In this document: positions 7,186-15,954 of the stretch, piece after piece
Numbering within the stretch: position 1 is the stretch's first letter
How the letters are laid out: every line of letters begins with the position of its first letter
Source: a virus
Strand: one strand, 5' to 3'
Length of the DNA stretch: 23,568 nucleotides
IMG/VR virus record: IMGVR_UViG_3300021959_000403
Location: 1 to 23,568 of that record
Translations under genes and position numbers: made by a program
Notes under the pieces: model-generated
Told to the model about the DNA's origin: nothing
Database searches by the model: none
What the model saw: only the letters and a program-made list of their open reading frames with translations

Positions 7186-8000
7186 TGCTTGGTTCATATT
7201 TTTATAACGAACGAATAAGAAAAAGTGTAGCCATGTTTGGTTCTCTTTTCAATAACATCTATGTGATTCGAAAGAATGCTGCAGGTGCTGTGATTAGTAC
7301 TGTAAAGGTTCCTATTTCATATGCACCTAAAAGAGATTTCTTAGAAAGAATACGAGATAATGCCAACTTAGATACAGATACAAATGTTGCTATAAAATTA
7401 CCTAGGATGTCATTTGAAATTTTAGGTTTTTCATATAACTCTGTCAGACAATTAAATAAAATGGGGAATAAAAACAGGGTAGCATCTACGTCTGTAACAC
7501 CTCAAGTTAAAAGAGCAAAGATATATAACTACGTCCCATATGATATCAACTTTCAATTACAAATTTACGCAAAAACACAAGATGATGCTTTACAGGTTGT
7601 AGAACAAATATTGCCTTTCTTTGCTCCGCAATATTCTCTTACTATCAAACCATTCGCTGATTATGCTGACATCAAAGAAGATGTTCCTATTACGCTTGAA
7701 GGTCTTTCTACCCAAGATGACTTTGATGGAGAATTAGGATCTCGTAGAACTATTATATATGCTTTAGATTTTGTTATGCAAGCTAATTTCTACCAAGGTG
7801 TCAACGAATCCGCTGTCATAAGAGAAGTTATTAATAATTTGCATGTTGATACACTCACTGATTCAGACGGTCATGGTAATGCATCAATACCAAATGTAAA
7901 ATTAACAGTGCTACCAAATCCATTAAATGTATCACCTGATAGTGATTATGGGTTTACAACGGTTAAATTATATTCAGAAGAGGGTGATTCAAGTGGCTGA
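7185..8000 (+). CDS. 15: Tail sheath stabiliser / tail terminator gp15
   Basis: The protein has 271 residues, essentially the same length as T4 gp15 (272). Diagnostic segments are YFYNERIRKSVAMFGSLFNN (5-24), VPISYAPKRDFLERIRDNAN, KLPRMSFEILGFSYNSVRQLN and YVPYDINFQLQIYAKTQDDA. These are followed by QILPFFAPQYSLTIKPF. In T4, gp15 forms a hexameric ring that caps the contractile tail after gp3 and docks with the neck gp13/gp14. It starts in the last base of the gene 14 stop and overlaps the start of gene 16 by 8 bases. No unusual residues are noted, and confidence is high. Confidence 0.93.
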   Translation: MLGSYFYNERIRKSVAMFGSLFNNIYVIRKNAAGAVISTVKVPISYAPKRDFLERIRDNANLDTDTNVAIKLPRMSFEILGFSYNSVRQLNKMGNKNRVASTSVTPQVKRAKIYNYVPYDINFQLQIYAKTQDDALQVVEQILPFFAPQYSLTIKPFADYADIKEDVPITLEGLSTQDDFDGELGSRRTIIYALDFVMQANFYQGVNESAVIREVINNLHVDTLTDSDGHGNASIPNVKLTVLPNPLNVSPDSDYGFTTVKLYSEEGDSSG

Positions 8001-8364
8001 TAAGAAAAAAGAAGCTGATACAGACTATACATACTCACGTGAGGTTCTTTATGATCTGATAGAAAAAGGCCGAGGCGCACTCGAGGATATGATTGAAGTT
8101 GCACGGGAGAGCGAACACCCTCGGGCATTCGAAGTATTATCAGGGTTAATTAAAAATACAGCTGATGTTAACGATAAACTACTTGACCTAAATAAGAAAC
8201 ATAAGGATATTAACACAGAGGCTGTAAAACAATTAGAAGGCGGTGTGACTAATAATAACGTTTTTGTTGGTTCGACTGCAGATTTACAACGTATGTTGCA
8301 AGATGTGAGAAAAAGTGAGGAAAACAATGTGGTGGATATTACACCACATCTAAAAGATGAATAA
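7993..8364 (+). CDS. 16: Small terminase subunit gp16 (GTG start)
   Basis: This protein has 123 residues from GTG at 7993. I chose this start because GAAGAGGG lies about 8 bases upstream and because the upstream frame to the ATG at 7927 is only gene 15 read in another frame. The chosen start also gives the family-like N-terminus VADKKKEADTDYTYSREVL. A central helical region (YDLIEKGRGALEDMIEVA, then ALEVLSG-like helices and VNDKLLDLNKKHKDI) fits the coiled-coil oligomerisation core of T4 gp16. The C-terminal NNVFVGSTADLQRML is typical. Gp16 assembles as rings, recognises DNA and stimulates the gp17 ATPase. It is shorter than T4 gp16 (164). It overlaps gene 17 by 8 bases. Confidence 0.88.
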   Translation: MADKKKEADTDYTYSREVLYDLIEKGRGALEDMIEVARESEHPRAFEVLSGLIKNTADVNDKLLDLNKKHKDINTEAVKQLEGGVTNNNVFVGSTADLQRMLQDVRKSEENNVVDITPHLKDE

Positions 8365-9970
8365 TATTAATAGTCATGAAGGATATCTTGGCAACCCTAA
8401 TGTAAAACGAGACGGTATTACACAAGGTTGGTCACAGGAAACAATCCTAGAATACCAAAGATGTATGCAAGATCCAGCATATTTTGCTCGGACCTATTGT
8501 AAGATTATATCTCTTGACGAGGGTTTAGTCAACTTTAATCTGTACCCATATCAAAAAAATATGTTCAAACATTTTAATGATAATAGATTTTCTATTGTTC
8601 TTGCTTGTCGACAAAGTGGTAAATCTATTTCATCTGTTGCATATCTGCTATGGTATGCACTTTTTAATAGTGAAAAGAACATTGCTGTCCTAGCAAACAA
8701 AGGCGCTACATCACGTGAAATGTTATCTCGCATTACACTTATGCTAGAAAATTTACCTTTCTTTTTACAACCTGGTACTAAGACACTCAATAAAGGCTCT
8801 ATAGAGTTTTCTAATAACTCTAAAATTATTGCTGCGGCGACATCTGGCTCATCTATTCGTGGTATGTCTGTCTCACTTCTATATCTCGATGAGTTTGCTT
8901 TTGTAGAAAATGCTGCTGAGTTCTACACATCAACATATCCTGTTATTTCATCTGGTAAAGATACTAAAGTTATTATTACATCAACTGCAAATGGCATTGG
9001 TAATATGTACTATAATATTTGGCAGGGGGCAACTCAAGGTACAAATACTTATAAACCATTTCGTGTCGATTGGTGGGATGTTCCAGGGCGTGATGAAAAA
9101 TGGAAAAACGAAACTGTTGGCAATACCTCTCAGCTACAGTTTGATCAAGAATTTGGGAATACCTTTTTTGGTACAGGTGATACACTTATTAATGCAGAGA
9201 CCCTTATGGAGTTTAGGGCAGCAGATCCTATTCGATGGTTAGAAGGTGGTGATTTATTAGTTTATGATGAACCAAAGGCAAAGCATGAATACATTATGTG
9301 TGTTGATGTATCAAAAGGAAGAGGACAGGATTATTCTACTTTTACCTTAATCGACATTAGCGTGTCGCCATTTAGACAAGTGGCTGTATATCGCAACAAC
9401 AATATCTCTCCTCTCCTCTTCCCTGATATTATTTATAAGTATGCAAATCTTTACAATAATGCATACGTTGTTGTAGAGTCAAATGATCAAGGAACTTTAG
9501 TCACAAGAGGTTTGTATTATGATTTAGAGTACGAAAATTTGCATATGGAATCTGCTATTAAGGCAGATAAAATTGGAGTTGAGATTACTAGAAAAACCAA
9601 AAGACTAGGTTGTTCAGCTATAAAAGATATATTAGAAAATAGTAAACTTATTATCCAAGATCATAATACAATTATGGAAATCTCTACATTTATTGCAAGA
9701 GGCCAATCATATGAAGCATCTGATGGTAATCACGATGATCTTATGATGAATTTAGTTATGTTTGGTTACTTTGCAAATACAAGTATGTTTAGAGACATGA
9801 CTGATATTAATCTTAGAGAAATGATGTATAAGGATAAGATTAATCAAATTGAGGCAGATATGATGCCTTTTGGTGCTATAAATGACGGCATGGATAGAAT
9901 CACACCAAATGAAATTATTACAGTAGGTGATAATGAGTGGAGTTTAGATAAAGATGACATATTTTTCTAA
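8357..9970 (+). CDS. 17: Large terminase subunit gp17 (ATPase-nuclease)
   Basis: This 537-residue protein is the DNA-packaging motor. The N-terminal ATPase has Walker A CRQSGKS (84-90), Walker B LLYLDEF (174-180, with catalytic E179) and the coupling motif TSTANG (208-213). The C-terminal RNase H-fold nuclease shows MCVDVSKGRGQDYST (D317), VVVESND (E374) and NHDDLMM (D460/D461), matching the metal-binding acidic triad of T4 gp17. The enzyme cuts concatemeric DNA and pumps it through the portal gp20 using ATP. It is shorter than T4 gp17 (610), mostly at the ends. It overlaps gene 16 by 8 bases. All catalytic residues are present, so it should be functional. Confidence 0.97.
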   Translation: MNNINSHEGYLGNPNVKRDGITQGWSQETILEYQRCMQDPAYFARTYCKIISLDEGLVNFNLYPYQKNMFKHFNDNRFSIVLACRQSGKSISSVAYLLWYALFNSEKNIAVLANKGATSREMLSRITLMLENLPFFLQPGTKTLNKGSIEFSNNSKIIAAATSGSSIRGMSVSLLYLDEFAFVENAAEFYTSTYPVISSGKDTKVIITSTANGIGNMYYNIWQGATQGTNTYKPFRVDWWDVPGRDEKWKNETVGNTSQLQFDQEFGNTFFGTGDTLINAETLMEFRAADPIRWLEGGDLLVYDEPKAKHEYIMCVDVSKGRGQDYSTFTLIDISVSPFRQVAVYRNNNISPLLFPDIIYKYANLYNNAYVVVESNDQGTLVTRGLYYDLEYENLHMESAIKADKIGVEITRKTKRLGCSAIKDILENSKLIIQDHNTIMEISTFIARGQSYEASDGNHDDLMMNLVMFGYFANTSMFRDMTDINLREMMYKDKINQIEADMMPFGAINDGMDRITPNEIITVGDNEWSLDKDDIFF

Positions 9971-9981
9971 AACTATAATAA

Positions 9982-9989
9982 TATAAATA
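9982..9989 (+). promoter_or_regulatory. T4-type late promoter for tail sheath/tube genes
   Basis: A perfect TATAAATA lies in the 82-base gap between genes 17 and 18, with flanking AACTAT (9971-9976) and ATAGTT (9987-9992) forming an inverted repeat around it. The same 15-base core occurs at 5508-5522. A perfect 14-base palindrome follows at 10012-10025. Confidence 0.82.
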
Positions 9990-10011
9990 GTTGTAATGAA
10001 CATCCGTATTA

Positions 10012-10025
10012 TGATAAGCTTATCA
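10012..10025. repeat. 14-bp perfect palindrome in the gene 18 leader
   Basis: TGATAAGCTTATCA is a perfect palindrome without a spacer. It lies about 23 bases after the late promoter box and before the ribosome binding site GAGGA at 10038-10042. It could be a protein-binding site or a 5'-leader structure, and no function can be assigned. Confidence 0.5.
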
Positions 10026-10052
10026 ACTATAAAAACTGAGGAATAAAACGCT

Positions 10053-11804
10053 ATGGCACTTACAACTCCCTCTCAGTCTCCAGCAATCGTTACGAAGGAG
10101 ATTGATTTAACAGGAGGTGTACCAAACGTACCAACTAGCACAGGCGCTTTTGTAGGCGAGTTTCGGTGGGGTCCAGTACAACAACCCACTCTAGTCGCAA
10201 ACGAAGCAGGTCTGGTTGAAATTTTTGGCGCACCTGACAGTGACAACACTGTCGAATGGCATTCAGCCGCATACTTTTTAAGATATTCTAGCGACTTCAG
10301 TGTTGTTAGAGAAATCAACGGAGCCGTTAATGGCTGGGATTCAGACGCTGGTGGCGCTGGAACTGCAGCAGCGCCCGTTGTTAAAAACAGAGATAACTGG
10401 GACAACCAAATCGGTGCACTCAATGACTCGGATCACACATTTGTTTCTAAGTGGCCTGGTGAACTAGGTAACTCAATCGAAGTTCAGTTCTGTACAGCAG
10501 ATTCATCTGGTACAACAGACTTTGATGCTTGGGCATATAGAGGATCCTTCGATGCTGCACCCGATACATCTGCATGGGATTCAGCAAGAGGCTCATCAAA
10601 GGATGAAGTTCATATCGCAGTCATAGATGCTGGCGGTCTCTTCACGGGTGTTAAAAACTCTGTACTCGAAACTTTCCCATTCCTATCAGTATCAAATGAT
10701 AACAAGTCCTCTGACGGAGCAACAAACTACGTCAAGAACGTTGTTAACAATGCTTCTGAATATGTTTGGATGGCAGGTTTTGGTGGATCACACTCAACAC
10801 CACCATTTAGCGCAAAAGCTGGAACTGCTTCAACAACTGCTACGAATAAAGCAAAAAGTGGTACTGTAACTGGTTCTATCAGAATGGCTAACGGTTCCGA
10901 TGGTTCCGCACTAACCACATCTGAATATGCAACAGGTTTTGACCAGTATGAAGATGTTGATACCACATTGGTTGACTTCCTCATTGCTCCTGGCATGAAC
11001 AGTCAGACAGATCAAACCGCAGTTGTAAACGATATGGTTGCAATTGCACAAGGTATCCGTAAGGACTGTGTGGTAGTAACTTCTCCTAATAGGGCTGCTA
11101 TTATCAATAATGCAAACCCAGTAACTGCTGCTGTAACAACAGCAAATACATTTACAAGTTCGTCTTATCTAATTGTGGATAACAACTACTTGAAAGTGTA
11201 TGACAAGTTCACTGATCAATATATCTTTGTACCCGCATCTTCTTCTACCGCTGGTATCATGGCTGCAACAGACTATAACGCTGCTCCGTGGTTCTCACCT
11301 GCTGGACCAAGACGTGGACAGTATTTGGGTATTACAGCACTGGCATACTCACCAAAGAAAACAGAAAGAGACACACTGTACAAAGCTGGCGTCAACCCGA
11401 TTGCCAACATTCCAGGACAAGGTGTTCTACTATTTGGTGATAAAACCAAACTCGCAAGACCAAGCGCATTTGACCGCATTAACGTACGTCGATTGTTCCT
11501 AGGACTTGAGAGAGCAATTGCTATTGCGGCTAGGAACGTGATGTTTGAATTCAACGATGAGTTTACTCGTGCTGAATTTAAGAATATCATTGAACCATTC
11601 TTGAGAGAAATCCAAGGCCGTCGTGGTATCACCGACTTCCAAGTTATCTGTGACGATACAAATAACACCCCGGCAGTCATTGACCGAAATGAATTTATAT
11701 GTTCCATCTTCATCAAACCAGCACGTTCAATCAACTACGTAACTCTAAACTTCGTAGCTGTTAGAACTGGTGTTGAGTTTAGTGAAGTTGTTGGCACTGT
11801 ATAG
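10053..11804 (+). CDS. 18: Tail sheath protein gp18
   Basis: This 583-residue protein is the contractile sheath subunit. The N-terminus SPAIVTKEIDLTGGVPNVPT and then GAFVGEFRWGPV is the family signature. The C-terminal conserved domain includes GQYLGITALAYSPKKTERD, LYKAGVNPIANIPGQGVLLFGDKT and INVRRLFLGLERAIAIAARN. It then has FEFNDEFTRAEFKNIIEPFLREIQGRRGITDFQV and an ending YVTLNFVAVRTGVEF (motifs given in pieces). Six-fold sheath rings surround the gp19 tube and contract on infection. It is shorter than T4 gp18 (659); the variable middle domains (about 100-330) carry the difference. It is followed after 14 bases by gene 19 on the same late transcript. Confidence 0.96.
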   Translation: MALTTPSQSPAIVTKEIDLTGGVPNVPTSTGAFVGEFRWGPVQQPTLVANEAGLVEIFGAPDSDNTVEWHSAAYFLRYSSDFSVVREINGAVNGWDSDAGGAGTAAAPVVKNRDNWDNQIGALNDSDHTFVSKWPGELGNSIEVQFCTADSSGTTDFDAWAYRGSFDAAPDTSAWDSARGSSKDEVHIAVIDAGGLFTGVKNSVLETFPFLSVSNDNKSSDGATNYVKNVVNNASEYVWMAGFGGSHSTPPFSAKAGTASTTATNKAKSGTVTGSIRMANGSDGSALTTSEYATGFDQYEDVDTTLVDFLIAPGMNSQTDQTAVVNDMVAIAQGIRKDCVVVTSPNRAAIINNANPVTAAVTTANTFTSSSYLIVDNNYLKVYDKFTDQYIFVPASSSTAGIMAATDYNAAPWFSPAGPRRGQYLGITALAYSPKKTERDTLYKAGVNPIANIPGQGVLLFGDKTKLARPSAFDRINVRRLFLGLERAIAIAARNVMFEFNDEFTRAEFKNIIEPFLREIQGRRGITDFQVICDDTNNTPAVIDRNEFICSIFIKPARSINYVTLNFVAVRTGVEFSEVVGTV

Positions 11805-11818
11805 GCGGGAGAAAATAA

Positions 11819-12343
11819 ATGGTCAATTCAGTAGACGACTTCAAAGCAAAACTAAAGGGTGGGGGAGCGAGAGCAAACCTATTCAAGGCAACCATTAACT
11901 TTCCTGCATATGCAAATGGAGATGTAGAACTTACATCTTTCATGTGTGAAGCAGCTCAGTTACCGGGATCTATCATGGGTGTTGTTACAATACCTTTCCG
12001 TGGTAGACAACTTAAAATTGCAGGTGATCGCACATTCGATACTTGGTCACCTACAATTATCAATGACACTGATTTCAGAATTCGTAACGCAATGGAACGT
12101 TGGATGAACGGTATTAACGCACACAGTGCAAATACTGGTCTGACAGCACCTGTTGATTACGAAGCAGACTTGATTGTTGATCAGTTGGATAGAGATGAAA
12201 CAGTATTAAAACGGTATAACTTCCGTGGATGTTTCCCTACCAATGTTGCACCAATTGATCTGTCATATGGATCAAACGATGAAATCGAAAGATTCTCGGT
12301 TGAATTCCAAGTGCAGTACTGGGAATCAGATACTACTTCCTAA
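11819..12343 (+). CDS. 19: Tail tube protein gp19
   Basis: The protein has 174 residues, close to T4 gp19 (163). Signature segments are DDFKAKLKGGGARANLFKAT at the start, FMCEAAQLPGSIMGVVTIPFRG (given in part, 41-62), RQLKIAGDRTFDTW and NAMERWMNGIN. The end has YNFRGCFPTNVAPIDLSYGSND and then FSVEFQVQYWE. This is the classic tail-tube fold that stacks as hexamers inside the gp18 sheath and forms the DNA channel. GGGAG seven bases before ATG gives good initiation. A 10-bp hairpin follows 19 bases after the stop, so the gp18-gp19 transcript probably ends there. Confidence 0.95.
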   Translation: MVNSVDDFKAKLKGGGARANLFKATINFPAYANGDVELTSFMCEAAQLPGSIMGVVTIPFRGRQLKIAGDRTFDTWSPTIINDTDFRIRNAMERWMNGINAHSANTGLTAPVDYEADLIVDQLDRDETVLKRYNFRGCFPTNVAPIDLSYGSNDEIERFSVEFQVQYWESDTTS

Positions 12344-12362
12344 GTAGTGTATATATAGAAAC

Positions 12363-12395
12363 AGATGGGGCAGAAATGCCCCATCTAAAGTTTAA
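12363..12395 (+). terminator. Rho-independent terminator after the tail tube gene
   Basis: AGATGGGGCA (12363-12372) and TGCCCCATCT (12377-12386) form a perfect 10-bp GC-rich stem with a GAAA tetraloop, followed by an AT-rich tail rich in T. A smaller hairpin (ACTACTT/AAGTAGT, 12332-12348) overlaps the gp19 stop just before it. Confidence 0.8.
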
Positions 12396-12416
12396 TTTTA
12401 ATTGGAAGTATAAGGT

Positions 12417-13910
12417 ATGGCTGAGAACTCTTTACGGCTTTTTGGATTTGAAATTTCAAGATCCAAGCAGGCTGAGCAAGAAGATAAAAAACTAAAATCA
12501 ATCGTACCTAAGATTGATGATGACGGTGCTGGTTATGTTACTTCTTCTGGTGCACATTACGGTCAATATATTGATATCCACGGCGATAAATCCAAGGACA
12601 ATTCTTCATTAATCCACAAATATCGTGGAGTTGCAATGCACCCAGAAGTGGATGCTGCACTTGAGGATATTGTAAACGAATCTATTTCTGGTACAGATGA
12701 AGCACCAATTGAACTTCAACTAGATAAACTAGATGTTTCTGACAACATTAAAAAATTAATGACCGATGAGTTTAAAAACATCATGCAAATGATGAAGTTT
12801 AATGAACTGGGTCATGATATATTCAAAAGATGGTATGTTGATGGTAGGATTGTGTACCACTTAGTTGTAAACGAAAATACCTTGAAGAATGGTATTGCGG
12901 ATATTCGTCCCATTGATTCAGCCAAGATCCGCAAAGTTAAAGAGGTCAAGAAAAAGAAAGATCCTCAAACTGGTGCCAACATTATTGAGGGTACCAATGA
13001 GTATTACATCTACCAAGAAAAACCAGGGCAACAGAACTCTGGTGTAAAACTAACAAATGACTCAGTTGTGTATATCACATCTGGTCTCTTAGATTCTACA
13101 CGTAAGTCTGTTGTATCACACTTACATAAAGCATTAAAACCTATCAACCAACTGCGCATGATGGAAGACTCGCTGGTCATTTACCGACTTGCTAGAGCGC
13201 CAGAGCGTAGAATATTCTATGTTGATATTGGTAACCTACCGAAAGGTAAGGCAGAAGAGTATATGAAGGACTTGATGTCCAAATATAGAAATAAACTAGT
13301 ATATGACGCATCAACAGGTGCCATCAAAGATGATAGAAAACATATGTCAATGCTGGAAGACTTCTGGATGCCACGCCGAGAGGGTGGTCGAGGTACAGAG
13401 GTATCTTCCTTACCAGGTGGTAGTAACCTAGGTGAAATAGATGATATTGTGTATTTCCAAAAACGACTATATCGTTCACTAAATGTACCAGTAAATAGAC
13501 TTGAACAAGAGAGCCAATTCTCACTCGGTAGATCAACTGAGATTAATAGAGATGAACTTAAATTTCAGAAATTTATTGACAGACTTCGTAAAAGATTCTC
13601 AATGGTATTCAGAGAGATCCTTAAGAAACAGTTAATATTAAAAGGTATAATTACAGAAGATGATTGGGAAGGATTGTATAATGATATACAATTTAATTAC
13701 TCAAAAGATAATCATTTTACTGAGCTAAAAGATGCTGAAATACTAAGAGAAAGATTGCAAACACTTGATCAAGCAGCACAGTATGTTGGTGAATATATTT
13801 CTAAAGAATGGGCAATGAAAAACATTCTTATGTTCTCTGACGATGATATTAAAGACATGGGTATTAATCCAGAAGAACAACAACAACCTGATAATGAGGA
13901 AGAACAATGA
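12417..13910 (+). CDS. 20: Portal vertex protein gp20
   Basis: This 497-residue protein belongs to the T4 gp20 family (524 in T4). It is a dodecameric ring at one capsid vertex that nucleates prohead assembly, docks the terminase and becomes the DNA channel. Visible signatures include SLRLFGFEISR (5-15), HPEVDAALEDIVNESI (75-90), HDIFKRWYVDGRIVYH and DIRPIDSAKIRKVKE. They are followed by KALKPINQLRMMEDSLVIYR with RAPERRIFYVDIGNLPK. The C-terminal part has DFWMPRREGGRGTEVSSLPGG and YRSLNVPVNRLEQE, as in all T4-like portals. The C-terminus is acidic and Gln-rich. Its stop overlaps the gene 67-like start by 4 bases. Confidence 0.97.
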   Translation: MAENSLRLFGFEISRSKQAEQEDKKLKSIVPKIDDDGAGYVTSSGAHYGQYIDIHGDKSKDNSSLIHKYRGVAMHPEVDAALEDIVNESISGTDEAPIELQLDKLDVSDNIKKLMTDEFKNIMQMMKFNELGHDIFKRWYVDGRIVYHLVVNENTLKNGIADIRPIDSAKIRKVKEVKKKKDPQTGANIIEGTNEYYIYQEKPGQQNSGVKLTNDSVVYITSGLLDSTRKSVVSHLHKALKPINQLRMMEDSLVIYRLARAPERRIFYVDIGNLPKGKAEEYMKDLMSKYRNKLVYDASTGAIKDDRKHMSMLEDFWMPRREGGRGTEVSSLPGGSNLGEIDDIVYFQKRLYRSLNVPVNRLEQESQFSLGRSTEINRDELKFQKFIDRLRKRFSMVFREILKKQLILKGIITEDDWEGLYNDIQFNYSKDNHFTELKDAEILRERLQTLDQAAQYVGEYISKEWAMKNILMFSDDDIKDMGINPEEQQQPDNEEEQ

Positions 13911-14239
13911 CAGAAGAAATAGAAGCTACAGGTGGCCCTATGGCAAATCAAGATATCATGACTATGATTGATTTTACTGCTGCTAGTGAATACACTAAGG
14001 CTACAGAAATTTTTAATGATATGTTAATGCAAAGAGTTGATGATGCTCTTGAGCAAGAAAAAATTGGTCTAGCTAATACAACATTTAATGGTGTTGATAG
14101 TGAAGAAGAACAACTTGAACTCGATCTAGATGATGATGATGAGGATATTGATGTTACTGATGATGAAATTGATGCTATGGTAGATGAGATTGATGATGAA
14201 AGTGGTGCCGTAGCTGATGTGGACGAAGAAGAAGATTAA
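13907..14239 (+). CDS. 67: Prohead core protein, gp67-like
   Basis: This protein has 110 residues and starts at ATG within the portal stop (ATGA), with GAGGAAG just upstream. The N-terminal half is helical (DFTAASEYTKATEIFNDMLM, then QRVDDALEQEK). The C-terminal half is extremely acidic, with long Asp/Glu runs from about residue 64 to the end. In T4, gp67 is a small acidic prohead-core protein encoded between genes 20 and 21, cleaved by gp21 and needed for correct head shape. Position, acidity and the MTMIDFTAA-type helix support the call. T4 gene 68 is absent here, as is usual in marine T4-likes. It is longer than T4 gp67 (80). Confidence 0.75.
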   Translation: MTEEIEATGGPMANQDIMTMIDFTAASEYTKATEIFNDMLMQRVDDALEQEKIGLANTTFNGVDSEEEQLELDLDDDDEDIDVTDDEIDAMVDEIDDESGAVADVDEEED

Positions 14240-14267
14240 TTTTTTAAAAAGTGTAAATACTTAAAGT

Positions 14268-14275
14268 TATAAATA
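14268..14275 (+). promoter_or_regulatory. T4-type late promoter for protease/scaffold/capsid genes
   Basis: A perfect TATAAATA lies in the 74-base AT-rich gap between the gp67-like gene and gene 21, 39 bases before the gene 21 ATG. It would drive 21-22-23 up to the terminator at 17330. Confidence 0.8.
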
Positions 14276-14313
14276 AATGTAAATAATTGAATATTTTTAC
14301 ATAGGAAATCCGA

Positions 14314-14970
14314 ATGAAACTAATTACAGAGTATACAGAATCCAATGTGGAATGTCTGGTCGAAAAGAATGATGAGACAGGTAAAAAGAAATACATTGTT
14401 GAAGGTATCTTTGCAGTGGCAGAAGGCAAGAACCGTAATGGTAGGGTATATCCCAAAGCCGTTATGGAAAAAGCCGTTGGCAAATATGTAAAAGAACAAG
14501 TAAAAACCAACAGAGCGGTAGGGGAACTAAACCATCCCGATGGCCCCACCGTGAACTTGGATAAGGTATCCCATCTCATTACTGACCTCAAAATGGAAGG
14601 TAATAATGTGATGGGTAAGGCACGAATATTGGAAACTCCTATGGGACAGATCGTTGCTGGTCTGCTTGAAGGTGGTGTTCAACTAGGAGTGTCAACTCGT
14701 GGTATGGGAAGTCTTGAGGAGAAAAACGGCACTATGTATGTCAAAGATGACTTTATGTTAAATACAGTTGACATCGTACAAGACCCAAGTGCATCTAAAG
14801 CTTTTGTTAATGGAATAATGGAAGGTGTAGATTGGGTTTGGAATAATGGCGTTATTGAACCACAAGAAATTGAAAGAATTGAGACTGAAATTAAGAAAGC
14901 ACCACGTGCTGATCTCTATGAGACACAAGTACGTGAGTTTAAGAATTTCCTCTCGTTACTGAAAACTTAA
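14314..14970 (+). CDS. 21: Prohead core scaffold protease gp21
   Basis: The protein has 218 residues, close to T4 gp21 (212). It is the maturation serine protease of T4-like proheads. Key segments are GKNRNGRVYPKAVME (38-52), GELNHPDG (70-77, probable catalytic H74), GVSTRGMGS (125-133, probable nucleophile S127) and NTVDIVQDPSA (150-160). These give the His/Ser pattern of the herpesvirus-like protohead protease fold. It cleaves scaffold, core and capsid proteins after L/I-x-E motifs, and such a site (LAE) is visible in gp23 here. It is the first gene after the late promoter at 14268, and the scaffold gene follows after 11 bases. Confidence 0.94.
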   Translation: MKLITEYTESNVECLVEKNDETGKKKYIVEGIFAVAEGKNRNGRVYPKAVMEKAVGKYVKEQVKTNRAVGELNHPDGPTVNLDKVSHLITDLKMEGNNVMGKARILETPMGQIVAGLLEGGVQLGVSTRGMGSLEEKNGTMYVKDDFMLNTVDIVQDPSASKAFVNGIMEGVDWVWNNGVIEPQEIERIETEIKKAPRADLYETQVREFKNFLSLLKT

Positions 14971-14981
14971 AGGAGTCTAAT

Positions 14982-15941
14982 ATGACTGATCAAGTAGAAC
15001 AGGATGTTGCACTCGATGATGACGAGATCGAAATCAACGAAATGCAAGATTCAAAAAATGCTGAGGCCGATTCTGTAGCATCTGTTAAGAAAGCAGAGAA
15101 TGCAGGTAAAACAGCAGCAGCTCGTAAGGGTGACAAGAAAAACTCAGAAAAAGCAGATGCTGCACCTAAAGCTGTAATGGCTTCTTATAAAGCAGAAGAT
15201 GTTGATTTTGAAGAAGATCTTGAAGCACTAATTTCAGAAGAAGCTACCCTTTCCGAAGGTTTCAAAGGTAAGGCTGCAATCATTTTTGAAGCAGCATTCA
15301 AATCGAAACTTACTGAAGAAGTTGACCGTTTGGAAGCAGAGTATGCTGAAAAACTCAATGAAGAAACTAATACTTTCAAAGACGAACTTGTCGAGAAGGT
15401 AGATGGTTATCTCAATCACGTAGTTGAGCATTGGATGGAAGATAACAAGGTCGCAATCGAAACTGGTTTGCGCACCGAAATTTCTGAAGAGTTCATGGAG
15501 AACTTGAAGAATCTCTTCACCGAATCGTACATTACGGTTCCAGAATCCAAAGTTGACCTAGTAGACGAATTGTCTGAGTCTGTTGCAGAACTAGAAGCAA
15601 AATTAGATGCTGCTACAGCCGAAGCAATTGAGATGAATGAAGCACTCGAAGGACATGAGCGTAATGCTATTATTGCAGAACACGCAGAAGGTCTTGCTGC
15701 AACTGAAGCCGAAAAACTTTTCAAGTTGGCTGAAGATGTAGATTTCGGGGATGCAGAAACATTCTCTGGTAAAGTCGCCACCATTAAAGAATCTTATTTT
15801 AAAAAAGGTTCTGCAAGTAAAGCAACTGCTGCTGCAGAAGCACTCGAGGAAGGTATTGTAGAAGATGATTCTCAGTCCGTCGTTGAAGTGTCTGACACAA
15901 TGGCATCCTATCTAAGCGCAATGCGCAAAACAACTTACTAA
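14982..15941 (+). CDS. 22: Prohead scaffold protein gp22
   Basis: This 319-residue, highly charged, Ala/Glu/Lys-rich, almost entirely helical protein lies between the protease and the major capsid gene, the T4 place of gene 22. Predicted coiled-coil stretches are near 105-150 and 190-250 (for example DELSESVAELEAKLDAATAE). Several possible gp21 cleavage motifs of L/I-x-E type occur (LSE near 90-92, ISE near 84-86 and 167-169), consistent with its destruction during head maturation. The C-terminus MASYLSAMRKTTY resembles the conserved scaffold end thought to contact capsid protein. The Shine-Dalgarno AAAGGAG is strong, as expected for an abundant protein. It is longer than T4 gp22 (269). Confidence 0.88.
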   Translation: MTDQVEQDVALDDDEIEINEMQDSKNAEADSVASVKKAENAGKTAAARKGDKKNSEKADAAPKAVMASYKAEDVDFEEDLEALISEEATLSEGFKGKAAIIFEAAFKSKLTEEVDRLEAEYAEKLNEETNTFKDELVEKVDGYLNHVVEHWMEDNKVAIETGLRTEISEEFMENLKNLFTESYITVPESKVDLVDELSESVAELEAKLDAATAEAIEMNEALEGHERNAIIAEHAEGLAATEAEKLFKLAEDVDFGDAETFSGKVATIKESYFKKGSASKATAAAEALEEGIVEDDSQSVVEVSDTMASYLSAMRKTTY

Positions 15942-15954
15942 GGAGATCCAAATA

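Noticed and set aside
7927-7992. ATG at 7927 as the start of gp16
   Set aside because: The extra residues are an out-of-frame reading of gene 15. GTG at 7993 with GAAGAGGG upstream gives the family-like N-terminus.
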